DNA of 64,000 nt from contig NZ_JAOQJK010000001.1 of the NCBI RefSeq assembly GCF_025567045.1, forward strand, positions 124,001 to 188,000. Direction: 5' to 3'. The translations under genes were made by a program, and so were the position numbers. Source of the DNA: Barnesiella propionica. Lineage in GTDB: Bacteria > Bacteroidota > Bacteroidia > Bacteroidales > Barnesiellaceae. The notes below the pieces were generated by a model. It had not been told where the DNA came from, ran no database searches, and saw only the letters and a program-made list of their open reading frames with translations. Positions 27,022 through 41,720 of the stretch are shown here, piece after piece (positions within the stretch are counted from its first letter, which is position 1; each line of letters opens with the position of its first letter).

Positions 27022-28485
27022 TCAGTCGGTAACGGTCGTATGCCATTCATCTACCCACATCATCGGCTCGATATTTCCATCGGCATCAAAAACCAATGGC
27101 CGTCCCCAGTACTGCTGATCATGCCCCTTGACATTATCGGAAGCCGACCCCCATAAATCACCCATCCAGATATATTCTATACCTTTAGTCGTTTCTAACG
27201 GCATTACGAAAGTTTGCTGGGCCGGGATCATTGGTGTAGAATGCGCCGGATCAATATTATTGATATAAGCAAATACCTTATCTTCCGGTTTTATAATTTT
27301 ATTATCCGGACCGTACATGTTAATCTCATTAATGAATATCTCATTATAAGGGTAATTAGCGGATGCCTTGAGCATAAAAGACTTCAAGCCGGCAGCTTTA
27401 AATTTAAGCGTTATGATATTATACATAGAAGTACGTTCAACAGATGTTTCCGTCACTATCTCGTGCCATTCCCCATTTTGTCTGGTCAACAATTCAAATT
27501 GCGGTACCGCGATATCATCATGACGTTTAAGAGATAAAGTATCACCGCAATATGTGCCGGAACGGTTGCCGGTGAACTGATATATCTGCAAATGTTCTAT
27601 CTGACACTCATTATAAAAATCGATCTGCACCGGACTAAATGAATTATCCGGTCGCCGGCCTATCATCGAATACATATTAGGAGCAATCATACCGTCGGTA
27701 AGCGCCGGAGCGGGAACACCCGGAAACCGGTTTATATTGCCTTTAAACTGAAAACCCGACATAGGTTTATCGGATATGTGTACCCTGACTCCCGAACCTT
27801 CGTTACAAAAACAGCAAGTCTGGTCGATCAGAAAATAATATTTGCCGTCTCTTTTAAACATGGCACTAGCTTCGCAGCCTTCGGTCAAATAGCCGCTGTT
27901 TTCTAAAGTCGATTTGAGATAATTATCACTTAGTTTTTCTATTGAACCTTTATGTCCTTCTATCGTATTATATAAAATATAAGCAGTATCATCATCATCT
28001 ACGAAAAGAGCCAGATCTCCGACACCATATTTAGAATTCAATACTTTTACATCTGTATTAACGATTTTAAAAGGCCCCTCCGGCTTATCGGAGACTGCCA
28101 CTCCGAATTTGCCGTCCCATAATACCGGATACCAGTTATACCACAAAACATATTTTTTTGTCTTTTTATTGTAAATAACATGAGGCCTGTAATAATAGCC
28201 TGACGGAGGATTTTCAAGTAACCGCCCTTCTCTTCTCCAATTCATCATATCGCTGGAACTGTAACACTGGTAATAACTATTCCGTGAAAAACCGGACGTA
28301 TTTCCATAAGCGGTTCCATACCAGTAAAAACGGTTTCCGTACTTAACTATACGTCCGTCATGCGCATCAACAATGTTGCCGTCGGTGTCCACTCTGGACT
28401 TCAGATTATTGATAACGATCTCTTTCTGAGCAAGTAGCAGTCCGGAAAAGAAAAAAGAAAAAATAAGAATCAATATTTGTTTCAT
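27022..28485 (-). CDS. GH43-like enzyme with an inserted discoidin-like domain
   Basis: A 487-residue secreted protein (signal MKQILILIFSFFFSGLLLAQ). The five-bladed beta-propeller of GH43 is visible: DAHDGRIVKYGNRFYWYG (about 40-57), YRPHVIYNKKTKKYVLW, GVGDLALFVDDDDTAYILY (Asp157 as pKa modulator) and TEGCEASAMFKRDGKYYFL (Glu205 as probable acid). The propeller is interrupted at about 285-395 by a discoidin/F5-8C-like segment (QIEHLQIYQF.., FELLTRQNGEWHEI.., AGLKSFMLKAS). It then resumes with MIPAQQTFVMPLETTKGIEYIWMGDLW and MMWVDEW, an end seen in exo-beta-1,3-galactanase-like subfamilies of GH43. Together with GH2, GH27 and GH16 neighbours this supports a galactan substrate. Arabinofuranosidase or xylosidase activity cannot be excluded. 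Confidence 0.78.
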   Translation of the reverse strand: MKQILILIFSFFFSGLLLAQKEIVINNLKSRVDTDGNIVDAHDGRIVKYGNRFYWYGTAYGNTSGFSRNSYYQCYSSSDMMNWRREGRLLENPPSGYYYRPHVIYNKKTKKYVLWYNWYPVLWDGKFGVAVSDKPEGPFKIVNTDVKVLNSKYGVGDLALFVDDDDTAYILYNTIEGHKGSIEKLSDNYLKSTLENSGYLTEGCEASAMFKRDGKYYFLIDQTCCFCNEGSGVRVHISDKPMSGFQFKGNINRFPGVPAPALTDGMIAPNMYSMIGRRPDNSFSPVQIDFYNECQIEHLQIYQFTGNRSGTYCGDTLSLKRHDDIAVPQFELLTRQNGEWHEIVTETSVERTSMYNIITLKFKAAGLKSFMLKASANYPYNEIFINEINMYGPDNKIIKPEDKVFAYINNIDPAHSTPMIPAQQTFVMPLETTKGIEYIWMGDLWGSASDNVKGHDQQYWGRPLVFDADGNIEPMMWVDEWHTTVTD

Positions 28486-28543
28486 GTTCGTTGTTATATT
28501 ACTATTTCAATTCAATCAAAAACTCGTTTCTGGCATTACCGGA

Positions 28544-34410
<5,867 letters not shown>

Positions 34411-34463
34411 TGGTTTTATTTACTGGAATAAACATCATCTTTCTCAATGAGATAATAGTCGAT

Positions 34464-36917
34464 TCATTTCTCTATTTCAATGATATAGGGATGATTTGTC
34501 ATATTTAAATTAATTGCGGATATACCGCTTACTACCTTAACCGGTTTTGTTCCTACTACTGGATTATAGATTGTCGCTTTCTTTAATACTTCTCCAAAAT
34601 TCACCCGGATATTATCTGCACCTTCTTTAAAACGCTCGCCCCAGATGACAAGAGAAAAATTACCGTTACTTTTCTGAAGCAACAAATCATGTACGGTTTC
34701 GGGCTGATCGGCAATGCCATAAGACAAACTACCCGGAGAATCAATAGATTTATTATCGGCCAGAATGGTAGTAAAGTTATGCAAATAGTCAGCGGCTAAT
34801 CTGGGAGTATAATCCGGTCCGTAAAATCCATAAGTCAATTCAGGATTTTCATCGGTTCTGTCCCTTAAAATATACATAGCCGTATGGCTCCATCCCCGTT
34901 TGTACTGAGCCAGATATGTGGACATATATAATAATGCCTGCATCTCTTCGGTAACTTCACCATTTATCGTAGATCCTGTCTCGGTGGTTACCCGGGGTAA
35001 AGACCGTAGCTCATCTTCGGTATAACCGGTAAAATTCTTTATCCAGGTTTTTCCGAAATTACCATATAAACCATCGACCTTACAAGCACTTGTAGGATCA
35101 GATGCTACCCATGTCTGGTTATTTTGTACCGGAGGAAAACCCGGATGAACAAAATAATTATGACAACAGGCTACATCGGCATATTGGGTTCCATCGGGCA
35201 TTAACGTATTCGCCCCGGCCGGAATAGTAAGATACTGTAAACCGCAATTATCGGTTTGAGCTCCGGTCTCCGTTGTACTCCAGACAGGATAATCTTTTAA
35301 TATCTCATCTTTTTTCACAGCTGTATATAAATCTCTATGTAATTCGGCTACCGGCAGCCAAGAAGCATTAGCTCCTCCTTTTTTACCTTTATATTTCACA
35401 TCCCAGTTATTCGGTTCATTGCAACCTTCAATGGCGAGCAAGGCCTGTGACTGTGCCACTTTTTTTACATTAGAAATAAAAGCCGGAAGATTAAAGTTTT
35501 TCTTTGTATTGAGACTACCCAAGCAACAAGCGACCTTTACTCCGCTTTTTTTATAAAACTCGGCTATGGAAGCTGGTTTATCTGCATTATCAAGACGTAT
35601 CCAACGTATCCCCGTGTACTTACAACATTCCACGGTTTTGTCAATATTCTCACCCCGGCCATAAATAGCACTATTGGCTCCGATACTATTGAGAAAATCA
35701 TTCGCCGGCACAGCAACCTCTTCTTTTACTGCTATAGACCGAGGATTACTACTGTAAACACGCACATAATCTACATACATATCTGCAACATTATTATATC
35801 GAGACAAGTCTACCGGCCAGCCGCCGCCAGTCGCCAGATTGATCATGAAGTACAAAGGTTTGGTTTTAGATATAGGTAATGTTTCGTGGCGGGCAACTTC
35901 AATATTATCACAATAATAGATAGTTTCGGTCTCTGTTATTTTACAACCGTAAATATGGGGAGATTCATACCATGTCGATGGAATTCCGTATTTGTTCATA
36001 TCGGTCGGAAAGTAGCTGGCATGAAAAGCGTCACAAATCTGCTGAGGCGCTCCGGGCTGATTCCAGGCATGTGCAGCAATACTGTACAAGGGACCCGAAT
36101 TAGGAGAATCTTTACCTTCACCTCCATAAGCTTCTATAATATCCAGTTCATCATTCGGTTCACGATAATTATTTATATCGTCTTTCACACTCATTAACCA
36201 AAAAGCAGGCCAGGTGCCCGGAGCATTCGGACCTATAAAACGACACTCGAAATAACACGGCATCATCGTAGAAAATCCGGTCTTATCGCTAAAGATAGAA
36301 GATATCAGCCCTGTACTGTTCTTGTTCGCGTCGATCCGTATCCTCAAATACGAGTCTATCTGGCTAAACGGATTCTTGGAAGAATTAAAATCCACAAAAG
36401 GGATAGAACTGAAATCTTCTTCCCCGCGTGGCGGTTTATGATCATAATACGTAGCATTTGAACCGTCGCCTCCTATAGAGAGAGCGGAATCAAAATCATC
36501 GGCATAGACCAATGTCATACCTTGTGCCGGAGACGGAGTTGCAGGTAATCCCTCTTTCCAGGATACACCGCTTTTATTATAAAGCTGAAGATAGCAATTA
36601 TCGGTATTAGAAGCACTGCTACCCGATATTCTTAAGGTAATTGGACCATGCGGATATTCATTGGCAGGGAATACAAAAGAACCAGTTCCTTTATCGTCCA
36701 ATTTTACGGTTCCAACAACCGAATTTGTTCCCAAACCGGTTCCTTGTTTCCAACAGTGGACCATAATCTGTTCGAAATTAGGGGCGAGAATATCTATTTT
36801 GGTATTCCCTTGTATCTCTGAACAGTATCGAGGAGATACTACTTTAATTATATCCGCAGAATAAGCATTACAAAAGAAACAAAATAAAATAATGCTGAAT
36901 AATAATGTTTTTTTCAT
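34464..36917 (-). CDS. Two-catalytic-domain enzyme: GH16 fused to a clan GH-A-like TIM barrel
   Basis: An 817-residue secreted protein, first gene of the CAZyme run. Signal peptide 1-21; N-terminal Ig-like domain about 22-125. A GH16 jelly roll follows (about 130-390) with catalytic NDELDIIEAYGG (Glu257, Asp259, Glu262) and YYCDNIEVARHE. A second module begins at about 405: SIGANSAIYGRGE, TGIRWIRLDNADKPASIAEFY, AIEGCNEPNNWD (Glu501 in the NEP acid/base motif) and PRVTTETGS (Glu646 in the nucleophile position). It ends in a beta-sandwich (KKATIYNPVVGTKPVKVV). That layout is the one of retaining clan GH-A enzymes (GH5, GH39, GH30-like); the exact family is not clear. The GH16 half is paralogous to the gene at 23902-25356, but here the T9SS tail is replaced by the second enzyme. 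An endo plus second cleavage on the same chain is inferred. Confidence 0.82.
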   Translation of the reverse strand: MKKTLLFSIILFCFFCNAYSADIIKVVSPRYCSEIQGNTKIDILAPNFEQIMVHCWKQGTGLGTNSVVGTVKLDDKGTGSFVFPANEYPHGPITLRISGSSASNTDNCYLQLYNKSGVSWKEGLPATPSPAQGMTLVYADDFDSALSIGGDGSNATYYDHKPPRGEEDFSSIPFVDFNSSKNPFSQIDSYLRIRIDANKNSTGLISSIFSDKTGFSTMMPCYFECRFIGPNAPGTWPAFWLMSVKDDINNYREPNDELDIIEAYGGEGKDSPNSGPLYSIAAHAWNQPGAPQQICDAFHASYFPTDMNKYGIPSTWYESPHIYGCKITETETIYYCDNIEVARHETLPISKTKPLYFMINLATGGGWPVDLSRYNNVADMYVDYVRVYSSNPRSIAVKEEVAVPANDFLNSIGANSAIYGRGENIDKTVECCKYTGIRWIRLDNADKPASIAEFYKKSGVKVACCLGSLNTKKNFNLPAFISNVKKVAQSQALLAIEGCNEPNNWDVKYKGKKGGANASWLPVAELHRDLYTAVKKDEILKDYPVWSTTETGAQTDNCGLQYLTIPAGANTLMPDGTQYADVACCHNYFVHPGFPPVQNNQTWVASDPTSACKVDGLYGNFGKTWIKNFTGYTEDELRSLPRVTTETGSTINGEVTEEMQALLYMSTYLAQYKRGWSHTAMYILRDRTDENPELTYGFYGPDYTPRLAADYLHNFTTILADNKSIDSPGSLSYGIADQPETVHDLLLQKSNGNFSLVIWGERFKEGADNIRVNFGEVLKKATIYNPVVGTKPVKVVSGISAINLNMTNHPYIIEIEK

Positions 36918-37934
36918 GGTCTTATATATATTTGAATTCTTTTTTAAGACTGAATAAAATAAATTCTTGAAAACACAGTTTAATTAAACCAGTCCATTTA
37001 ATAAGCATATTTACAATCCGTATATTTAATGTATATATTTTAAAACTTAATCGTAACACCTTACAAATTATACAGCTTAAAATATATTTAACGCGGGGTT
37101 CGTAACAGATATAAAGGTTAAAGAAAATAGTTAACCGGGAAACCCACTCCTTTATTAGCACATTTATGAAACAAAGATAAATTAAGAATTACATTATTAC
37201 TTATTGATGAATTGCATTAAATTATGGTATATTTGCACAATGTTGTTTTTCATGAACAATATAATAACAATTACGAATTAATAAAATACATCCGAACAAA
37301 GACATAATAAATTAATTCATTATATATCAAATATTTAAAGATAATAATTCAATCATATCTTATTCAAAAGAACAGATCAATTGAATCAACTTCAGTCAGG
37401 AGGAGTATACTAAAGTTTACGAAATAGCGGGATACAAGCACTATTATATTTAATATTGAATTTTCTTGTAATCCGGTAATTATAAAAAACAATCGGGTTT
37501 ATAAGTACCTTATCCAAATTTCAACTCAAATATAGAAATAAATAAATTAAAAAAAGAAAGGTAAAGTTGTAAAAATACAGTCGTTTCAGAATTTATTTTT
37601 AGCCTGAAATTCTTCATAAAAAAGATATGCTATCTAAACATACTTTCGGAAAAAGTATATATGTTATTAAATTTCAAGCCAATCTATCTATTTTCAATAA
37701 AATCTAATATGTACGAATCAGAATCTTATATTCCAATAAATTAAACTTTCGTCTCTTTTTTCAAAATAAGAACAGCATATTCAAAAAAAAATTATAATTT
37801 CACCCCGCTGAATCAATTGAATTTATGAATCAGGTGTTGATACCGGAAAAATTATATATTTAAAATTTCCCTTCTAAATAAATGTAACGAGTAATACTTT
37901 CAGGGAATAAATAATTTTATTAAACAGGTGTACC
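36918..37934. other. Long AT-rich divergent intergenic region
   Basis: About 1 kb between the first gene of the CAZyme run (minus) and the hybrid kinase (plus); it must hold both promoters. Exact TAnnTTTG matches occur on the minus strand at 37172-37179 (CAAAGATA on plus) and on the plus strand at 37228-37235 (TATATTTG), but neither has a convincing -33 partner and both imply leaders of 250-690 bases. I see no ORF of interest, tRNA or strong hairpin. Confidence 0.45.
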
Positions 37935-40277
37935 ATGGAATCTTATGAAAGTTTTTCCAGAACAGAATTATTAGAAATAATTGACCATCTCAAAAAGGAA
38001 AATGAACAACTCGCTTCCCACGTAAGAGGGCATAATGCACGAGATCATAAATCCGAAGTCATAGTAAAATATGCCGGTAAAATATTCGATTCACTCCCCG
38101 TCATGCTTACGATATTGGATCATTCTGGTACTATTGTAGATTATATTCCTTCGGGGAAAAATAATTATACAGGATCAATCGGTAACCAACTGATAGGAAC
38201 ACATCTCTCTCACATACTTCCAGACGAAGCTTATAATAAAATTCTGGATAATCTGGAATCGGTCATCACGACCCATCTTCCTTCCACCACATATTATTCG
38301 TTACAAAACAATAACAGGTTACGACATTTCGAAAATTATATATTTCCACTTAACGACCAACATATTTTTTGTATTTTCCACGATATCACCGACTCTGAAA
38401 ACGAATTAAAAACATTAAAATACGCGGTGAACAGAGCAATGGAAGAAATATATTCCTGCTCATTAGACGGTACGATAAAATTTGCAAATCAACACTTTAT
38501 AGACAGACATCATTTATCCCAACCTCTTTCTCAATACAAGATATACGATTTGAACGATTCTTTGCAAGGTAGAGAGCAATGGGAAGAAAAAATAAGAATA
38601 ATAAATTCCACAGAAAATAAAACCTTAAAATATACCACCCGATACGGACGAGAAAAGGAAAACAATATAGCACAAGAAATAGTGGCATCCATTATACAGG
38701 ACCCCTCAAAAGAGAGTACGATATGGTTCTTTGCCAGAGATATATCGCTAAGGATGGAGCAGGAAAACAAAATCAAAGAACTTAATTACATCATGGATGC
38801 TATCCTGAATAATATCCCCGTATATCTCTTTGTAAAAGATCCCGGGAACGATTTCAAATATCTATATTGGAATAAAGCATTCGAAGAATATTCCCATATT
38901 CCGGCTACTCATGCCCTGGGAAGAACCGATTTCGAAATATTTCCCAACCGGCAGGATGCCGAAAAATTCAGAAAAGACGATCTGCTGTTATTAAAGACAA
39001 GAGAAAGACTGGAATTCCAGGAGGAATATGTCACTGCGACCGGAGAAACCCGTGTTGTAAGTACATCGAAAGCCCTTGTACCTACAGAAAATAAAATTCC
39101 CCTCGTTATAGGAGTGTCGTGGGATATTACGGAACTGAAAGAATCGGAAAAAGAACTTATATCCGCACGTATAAAAGCCGAACAGTCCGACCGGTTAAAA
39201 TCGGCGTTTCTCGCCAATATGAGCCATGAGATAAGGACTCCCCTGAATGCTATTGTCGGTTTTTCAAAATTGATGGCAGAGACTACTGATGAAGAAGAAA
39301 AACAACAATATTGCGATATCATCGATAATAATTCCGAAATGCTCCTGCAACTTATCAACGATATCCTGGATATTTCCAAAATAGAAGCGGGAACTCTTAC
39401 ATTCATAAACAAGCCTTTCGACCTAAGCGCTTTATGTCAGGATATATTTGAAGTACACAAAAACCGTGTAAAAAAAGGAGTAGAGCTCATTTTCGAAAAT
39501 AACCGTCCCGGACTTATATTACAAAGTGACCAAAACCGGATTGCACAAGTTATCACAAATCTTATTACCAATGCAATAAAATTCACCGACCAGGGAAATA
39601 TCCGGTTCGGCTTCTACATAAAAAATGAACAAATCAATTTCTACGTAATAGATACGGGACATGGAGTCCCTAAAGAAAAAATCGATACAATATTCGACCG
39701 GTTTATCAAATTAAATAATTTTGCACAAGGTACAGGACTGGGGCTCTCTATCTGTAAAATGATATTAGAAAAAATAGGCGGAACCATCAGCCTCGAATCC
39801 GAAGAAGGCCGCGGTTCCACATTCCGTTTTACCATTCCATATAAAAACGAAATTAATAAAAAGGAAACAATAAAACCAATAAAGAGTATAGATACCATGG
39901 TAAAGACGCAATTACAAGGGAAAAAAATTCTGGTTGCGGAAGATATCGAAAGTAATTTTTTACTGCTAAAGGTTTGTCTGGAAAAAAATTATAATCTTGT
40001 CCGTGCCAAAGACGGGGTCGAAGCCATTGCAAAGTTCAAAGAATGTAATCCTGATTTAATTTTTATGGATATAAAAATGCCGGAGATGGACGGACTGGAT
40101 GCCACAAAAATAATCCGGAATTTGTCTCCGGATATTCCTATTATTGCCTTAACCGCATTCGCATTCGAAGAAGACAAGCAGAAAGCCTTTAAAGCAGGCT
40201 GTAACGATTTTATTACTAAACCGGTTTCTTTCAAAAGGTTAAACGAAATATTAAACCAATATCTTCATACAGAATAA
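37935..40277 (+). CDS. Soluble PAS-domain hybrid histidine kinase
   Basis: A 780-residue signalling protein without membrane helices or signal peptide, so cytoplasmic. A short coiled coil (8-30) leads into three PAS-like sensor segments (about 45-152, 160-275, 283-403; IFDSLPVMLTILDHSGTIVDY and GVSWDITELKESEKEL mark their start and end). HisKA has LANMSHEIRTPLNAI with phospho-acceptor His431. HATPase motifs are NLITNAIKF (N box), DTGHGVPKEKIDTIF (G1) and GTGLGLSICK (G2). A receiver domain (about 662-778) has Glu669-Asp670, MDIKMPEMDG with phospho-acceptor Asp712, and Lys762. There is no output DNA-binding domain, so it is not an HTCS-type PUL regulator and must pass phosphate to a separate protein not seen here. 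It faces away from the CAZyme run across 1 kb; a role in its control is unproven. Confidence 0.93.
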   Translation: MESYESFSRTELLEIIDHLKKENEQLASHVRGHNARDHKSEVIVKYAGKIFDSLPVMLTILDHSGTIVDYIPSGKNNYTGSIGNQLIGTHLSHILPDEAYNKILDNLESVITTHLPSTTYYSLQNNNRLRHFENYIFPLNDQHIFCIFHDITDSENELKTLKYAVNRAMEEIYSCSLDGTIKFANQHFIDRHHLSQPLSQYKIYDLNDSLQGREQWEEKIRIINSTENKTLKYTTRYGREKENNIAQEIVASIIQDPSKESTIWFFARDISLRMEQENKIKELNYIMDAILNNIPVYLFVKDPGNDFKYLYWNKAFEEYSHIPATHALGRTDFEIFPNRQDAEKFRKDDLLLLKTRERLEFQEEYVTATGETRVVSTSKALVPTENKIPLVIGVSWDITELKESEKELISARIKAEQSDRLKSAFLANMSHEIRTPLNAIVGFSKLMAETTDEEEKQQYCDIIDNNSEMLLQLINDILDISKIEAGTLTFINKPFDLSALCQDIFEVHKNRVKKGVELIFENNRPGLILQSDQNRIAQVITNLITNAIKFTDQGNIRFGFYIKNEQINFYVIDTGHGVPKEKIDTIFDRFIKLNNFAQGTGLGLSICKMILEKIGGTISLESEEGRGSTFRFTIPYKNEINKKETIKPIKSIDTMVKTQLQGKKILVAEDIESNFLLLKVCLEKNYNLVRAKDGVEAIAKFKECNPDLIFMDIKMPEMDGLDATKIIRNLSPDIPIIALTAFAFEEDKQKAFKAGCNDFITKPVSFKRLNEILNQYLHTE

Positions 40278-40334
40278 AGATATATTTTTTTTGAAATAAT
40301 TTCGTAATATTTCCTCTATCATTCCGAGATAAAA

Positions 40335-40364
40335 ACGGCCGTTCCTTTTTACAGGAACAGCCGT
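40335..40364 (-). terminator. Terminator of the peroxiredoxin-thioredoxin operon
   Basis: ACGGCCGTTCC (40335-40345) pairs with GGAACAGCCGT (40354-40364) with one mismatch; the minus strand continues with TTTTTATC. It lies 31 bases after the thioredoxin stop and may also stop read-through from the kinase gene on the plus strand. Confidence 0.7.
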
Positions 40365-40395
40365 ACCAATCATCAAAGTTATATTAAAAGTACAT

Positions 40396-40755
40396 TTATC
40401 TGAGCAAAATATCCTGTATCTTCTTTTCTAACCCGGCTTTCGGCATAACTCCCGAAAGTAACCGGGGTTTACCCTGCACAGGAATAAAAAGCAAAGTGGG
40501 AACCGTCCTTATCTTAAATATGTCGGAAAGTTCTTCCTCCTTATCTACATCTACTTTATAAATATAAATTTTATCTTTATATTTTCCGGCCAATTCTTCC
40601 AGCACAGGTCCCAACGCTTTACAGGGTCCGCACCAGGTAGCATAAAAATCTACCAATGCGGGTTTGTTCCCCCGGTACTTCCATTCCGAATTTACCGTAT
40701 CCGTATCTGCTATTTTTACGGAAAATTCTTTCCGGGTTAATTGTTCAACACTCAT
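40396..40755 (-). CDS. trxA: Thioredoxin
   Basis: A 119-residue cytoplasmic thioredoxin, without signal peptide. The active site is ATWCGPCKAL and the cis-proline loop is RTVPTLLF; the fold is complete (VDFYATWCGPC, YKVDVDKEEELSDIFKIRTVPT). It reduces disulfides, most directly those of the peroxiredoxin encoded 13 bases upstream in the same transcript. The strand order and shared operon with peroxiredoxin, opposite to oxyR, point to oxidative-stress control. The symbol is given for family; the genome may carry other thioredoxins, so this may not be the main one. Confidence 0.92.
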   Translation of the reverse strand: MSVEQLTRKEFSVKIADTDTVNSEWKYRGNKPALVDFYATWCGPCKALGPVLEELAGKYKDKIYIYKVDVDKEEELSDIFKIRTVPTLLFIPVQGKPRLLSGVMPKAGLEKKIQDILLR

Positions 40756-40768
40756 TCTTTACCTCCTT

Positions 40769-41473
40769 TTACTTGCCCAATTTACTTTCAACGGTCTCTT
40801 TATCGAGTTTGCGTGTACAAAAGAACCAATCATAACAATGCATTTCTCCCTCTTTTCCCTCCATCCTGTCTTTAGCAACACCACAGGAACCGGCCGTAGG
40901 GACGATCACTTCATCACCGGGACGCCAGTCGGCAGGAAGGGCTACCCCGAAATTATCGGCTGTCTGCAGGCCGATAAGCACCCGTTTTATTTCATCGAAA
41001 TTACGGCCTAAAGCCAAGGGGTAATACATAATCGTGCGGATAGTTCCCTGGGGATCGATAAAGAATACCGCACGCACAGCCGATGTGGAACTTTCTCCGG
41101 GCTGGATCATTCCGTAAAGTTTGGCAACATTCATCGTTATATCTTCGATCAAAGGAAACTTAATCTCCACATTCTTCATTCCTTTATAATCTATTTTATC
41201 TTTGATTGTACGCAGCCAGGCAATATGACTGTACAGTCCGTCTACAGATAACCCCACCAGCTGACAATTCAAGTTCTCGAACTCTTCCGCCATTTTCCCG
41301 AACGTCATAAATTCTGAAGTACATACAGGAGTGAAATCTGCCGGGTGACTGAACAGTATGATCCATTTACCTGCATAATCCGAAGGGAAATTAATTTTAC
41401 CTTGTGTAGTTACTGCTTCAAAAGATGGTGCTTTTTCGCCGATCCTCGGCATTACGTTTACTTGATTTTCCAT
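40769..41473 (-). CDS. Peroxiredoxin, Prx6-type with C-terminal Cys pair
   Basis: A 234-residue peroxiredoxin that reduces hydrogen peroxide and organic peroxides in the cytoplasm. The catalytic motif is FSHPADFTPVCTSEF with peroxidatic Cys51; the conserved Arg sits in STSAVRAVFFID. The length and the C-terminal arm (LPADWRPGDEVIVP, then C213-YDWFF-C219) match the Prx6 subfamily, and in particular the three-cysteine form described for Aeropyrum pernix, in which a C-terminal Cys resolves the sulfenic acid. Recycling by the thioredoxin encoded 13 bases downstream is therefore likely. It is not AhpC (no AhpC-type C-terminal VCP). Its promoter lies beside that of oxyR. Confidence 0.92.
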   Translation of the reverse strand: MENQVNVMPRIGEKAPSFEAVTTQGKINFPSDYAGKWIILFSHPADFTPVCTSEFMTFGKMAEEFENLNCQLVGLSVDGLYSHIAWLRTIKDKIDYKGMKNVEIKFPLIEDITMNVAKLYGMIQPGESSTSAVRAVFFIDPQGTIRTIMYYPLALGRNFDEIKRVLIGLQTADNFGVALPADWRPGDEVIVPTAGSCGVAKDRMEGKEGEMHCYDWFFCTRKLDKETVESKLGK

Positions 41474-41648
41474 AATGTTACATTTTTATTGTTTATTGAT
41501 AAATATATTTACTCTCTTTGTCTTCCGTTTCTTTAGATACCCGATACGGTATTCACCGATTAAACTTCTCACAACATTTATCGTTCGGAGACGGTTCAAG
41601 AATTATTATAATCTTTATTTTTCAATCTTACCAGTCTTAATTTTTGTA

Positions 41649-41680
41649 CAAAAATATATCCCCGTTTTATATAAATCAAA
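41649..41680 (-). promoter_or_regulatory. Promoter of the peroxiredoxin-thioredoxin operon
   Basis: On the minus strand TTTG (41680-41677), a 20-base spacer and TATTTTTG (41656-41649) form a full match to the Bacteroides sigma-ABfr consensus. It implies a leader of about 170 bases. It lies within 13 bases of the oxyR -7 box, so one bound regulator could control both directions. Confidence 0.62.
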
Positions 41681-41691
41681 TAGATATTTTT

Positions 41692-41699
41692 TATATTTG
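41692..41699 (+). promoter_or_regulatory. -7 box of oxyR
   Basis: TATATTTG matches TAnnTTTG; transcription would start about 15 bases before the oxyR ATG. The -33 region falls on the -33 of the opposite promoter, the layout expected for autoregulation. Confidence 0.5.
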
Positions 41700-41720
41700 T
41701 ATTGATAAAATAAATACTAT

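Noticed and set aside
27022..28485. Two separate genes or a frameshift in the GH43-like gene
   Set aside because: The frame is continuous; the split of the propeller is caused by an inserted domain, not by a broken frame.
36918..37934. AT-rich 1-kb spacer as a replication origin
   Set aside because: No cluster of DnaA boxes and no dnaA/dnaN neighbours; it is a divergent promoter region.
37935..40277. HTCS-type PUL regulator
   Set aside because: No Reg_prop propeller repeats, no periplasmic sensor and no AraC-type HTH; it ends with a receiver domain.
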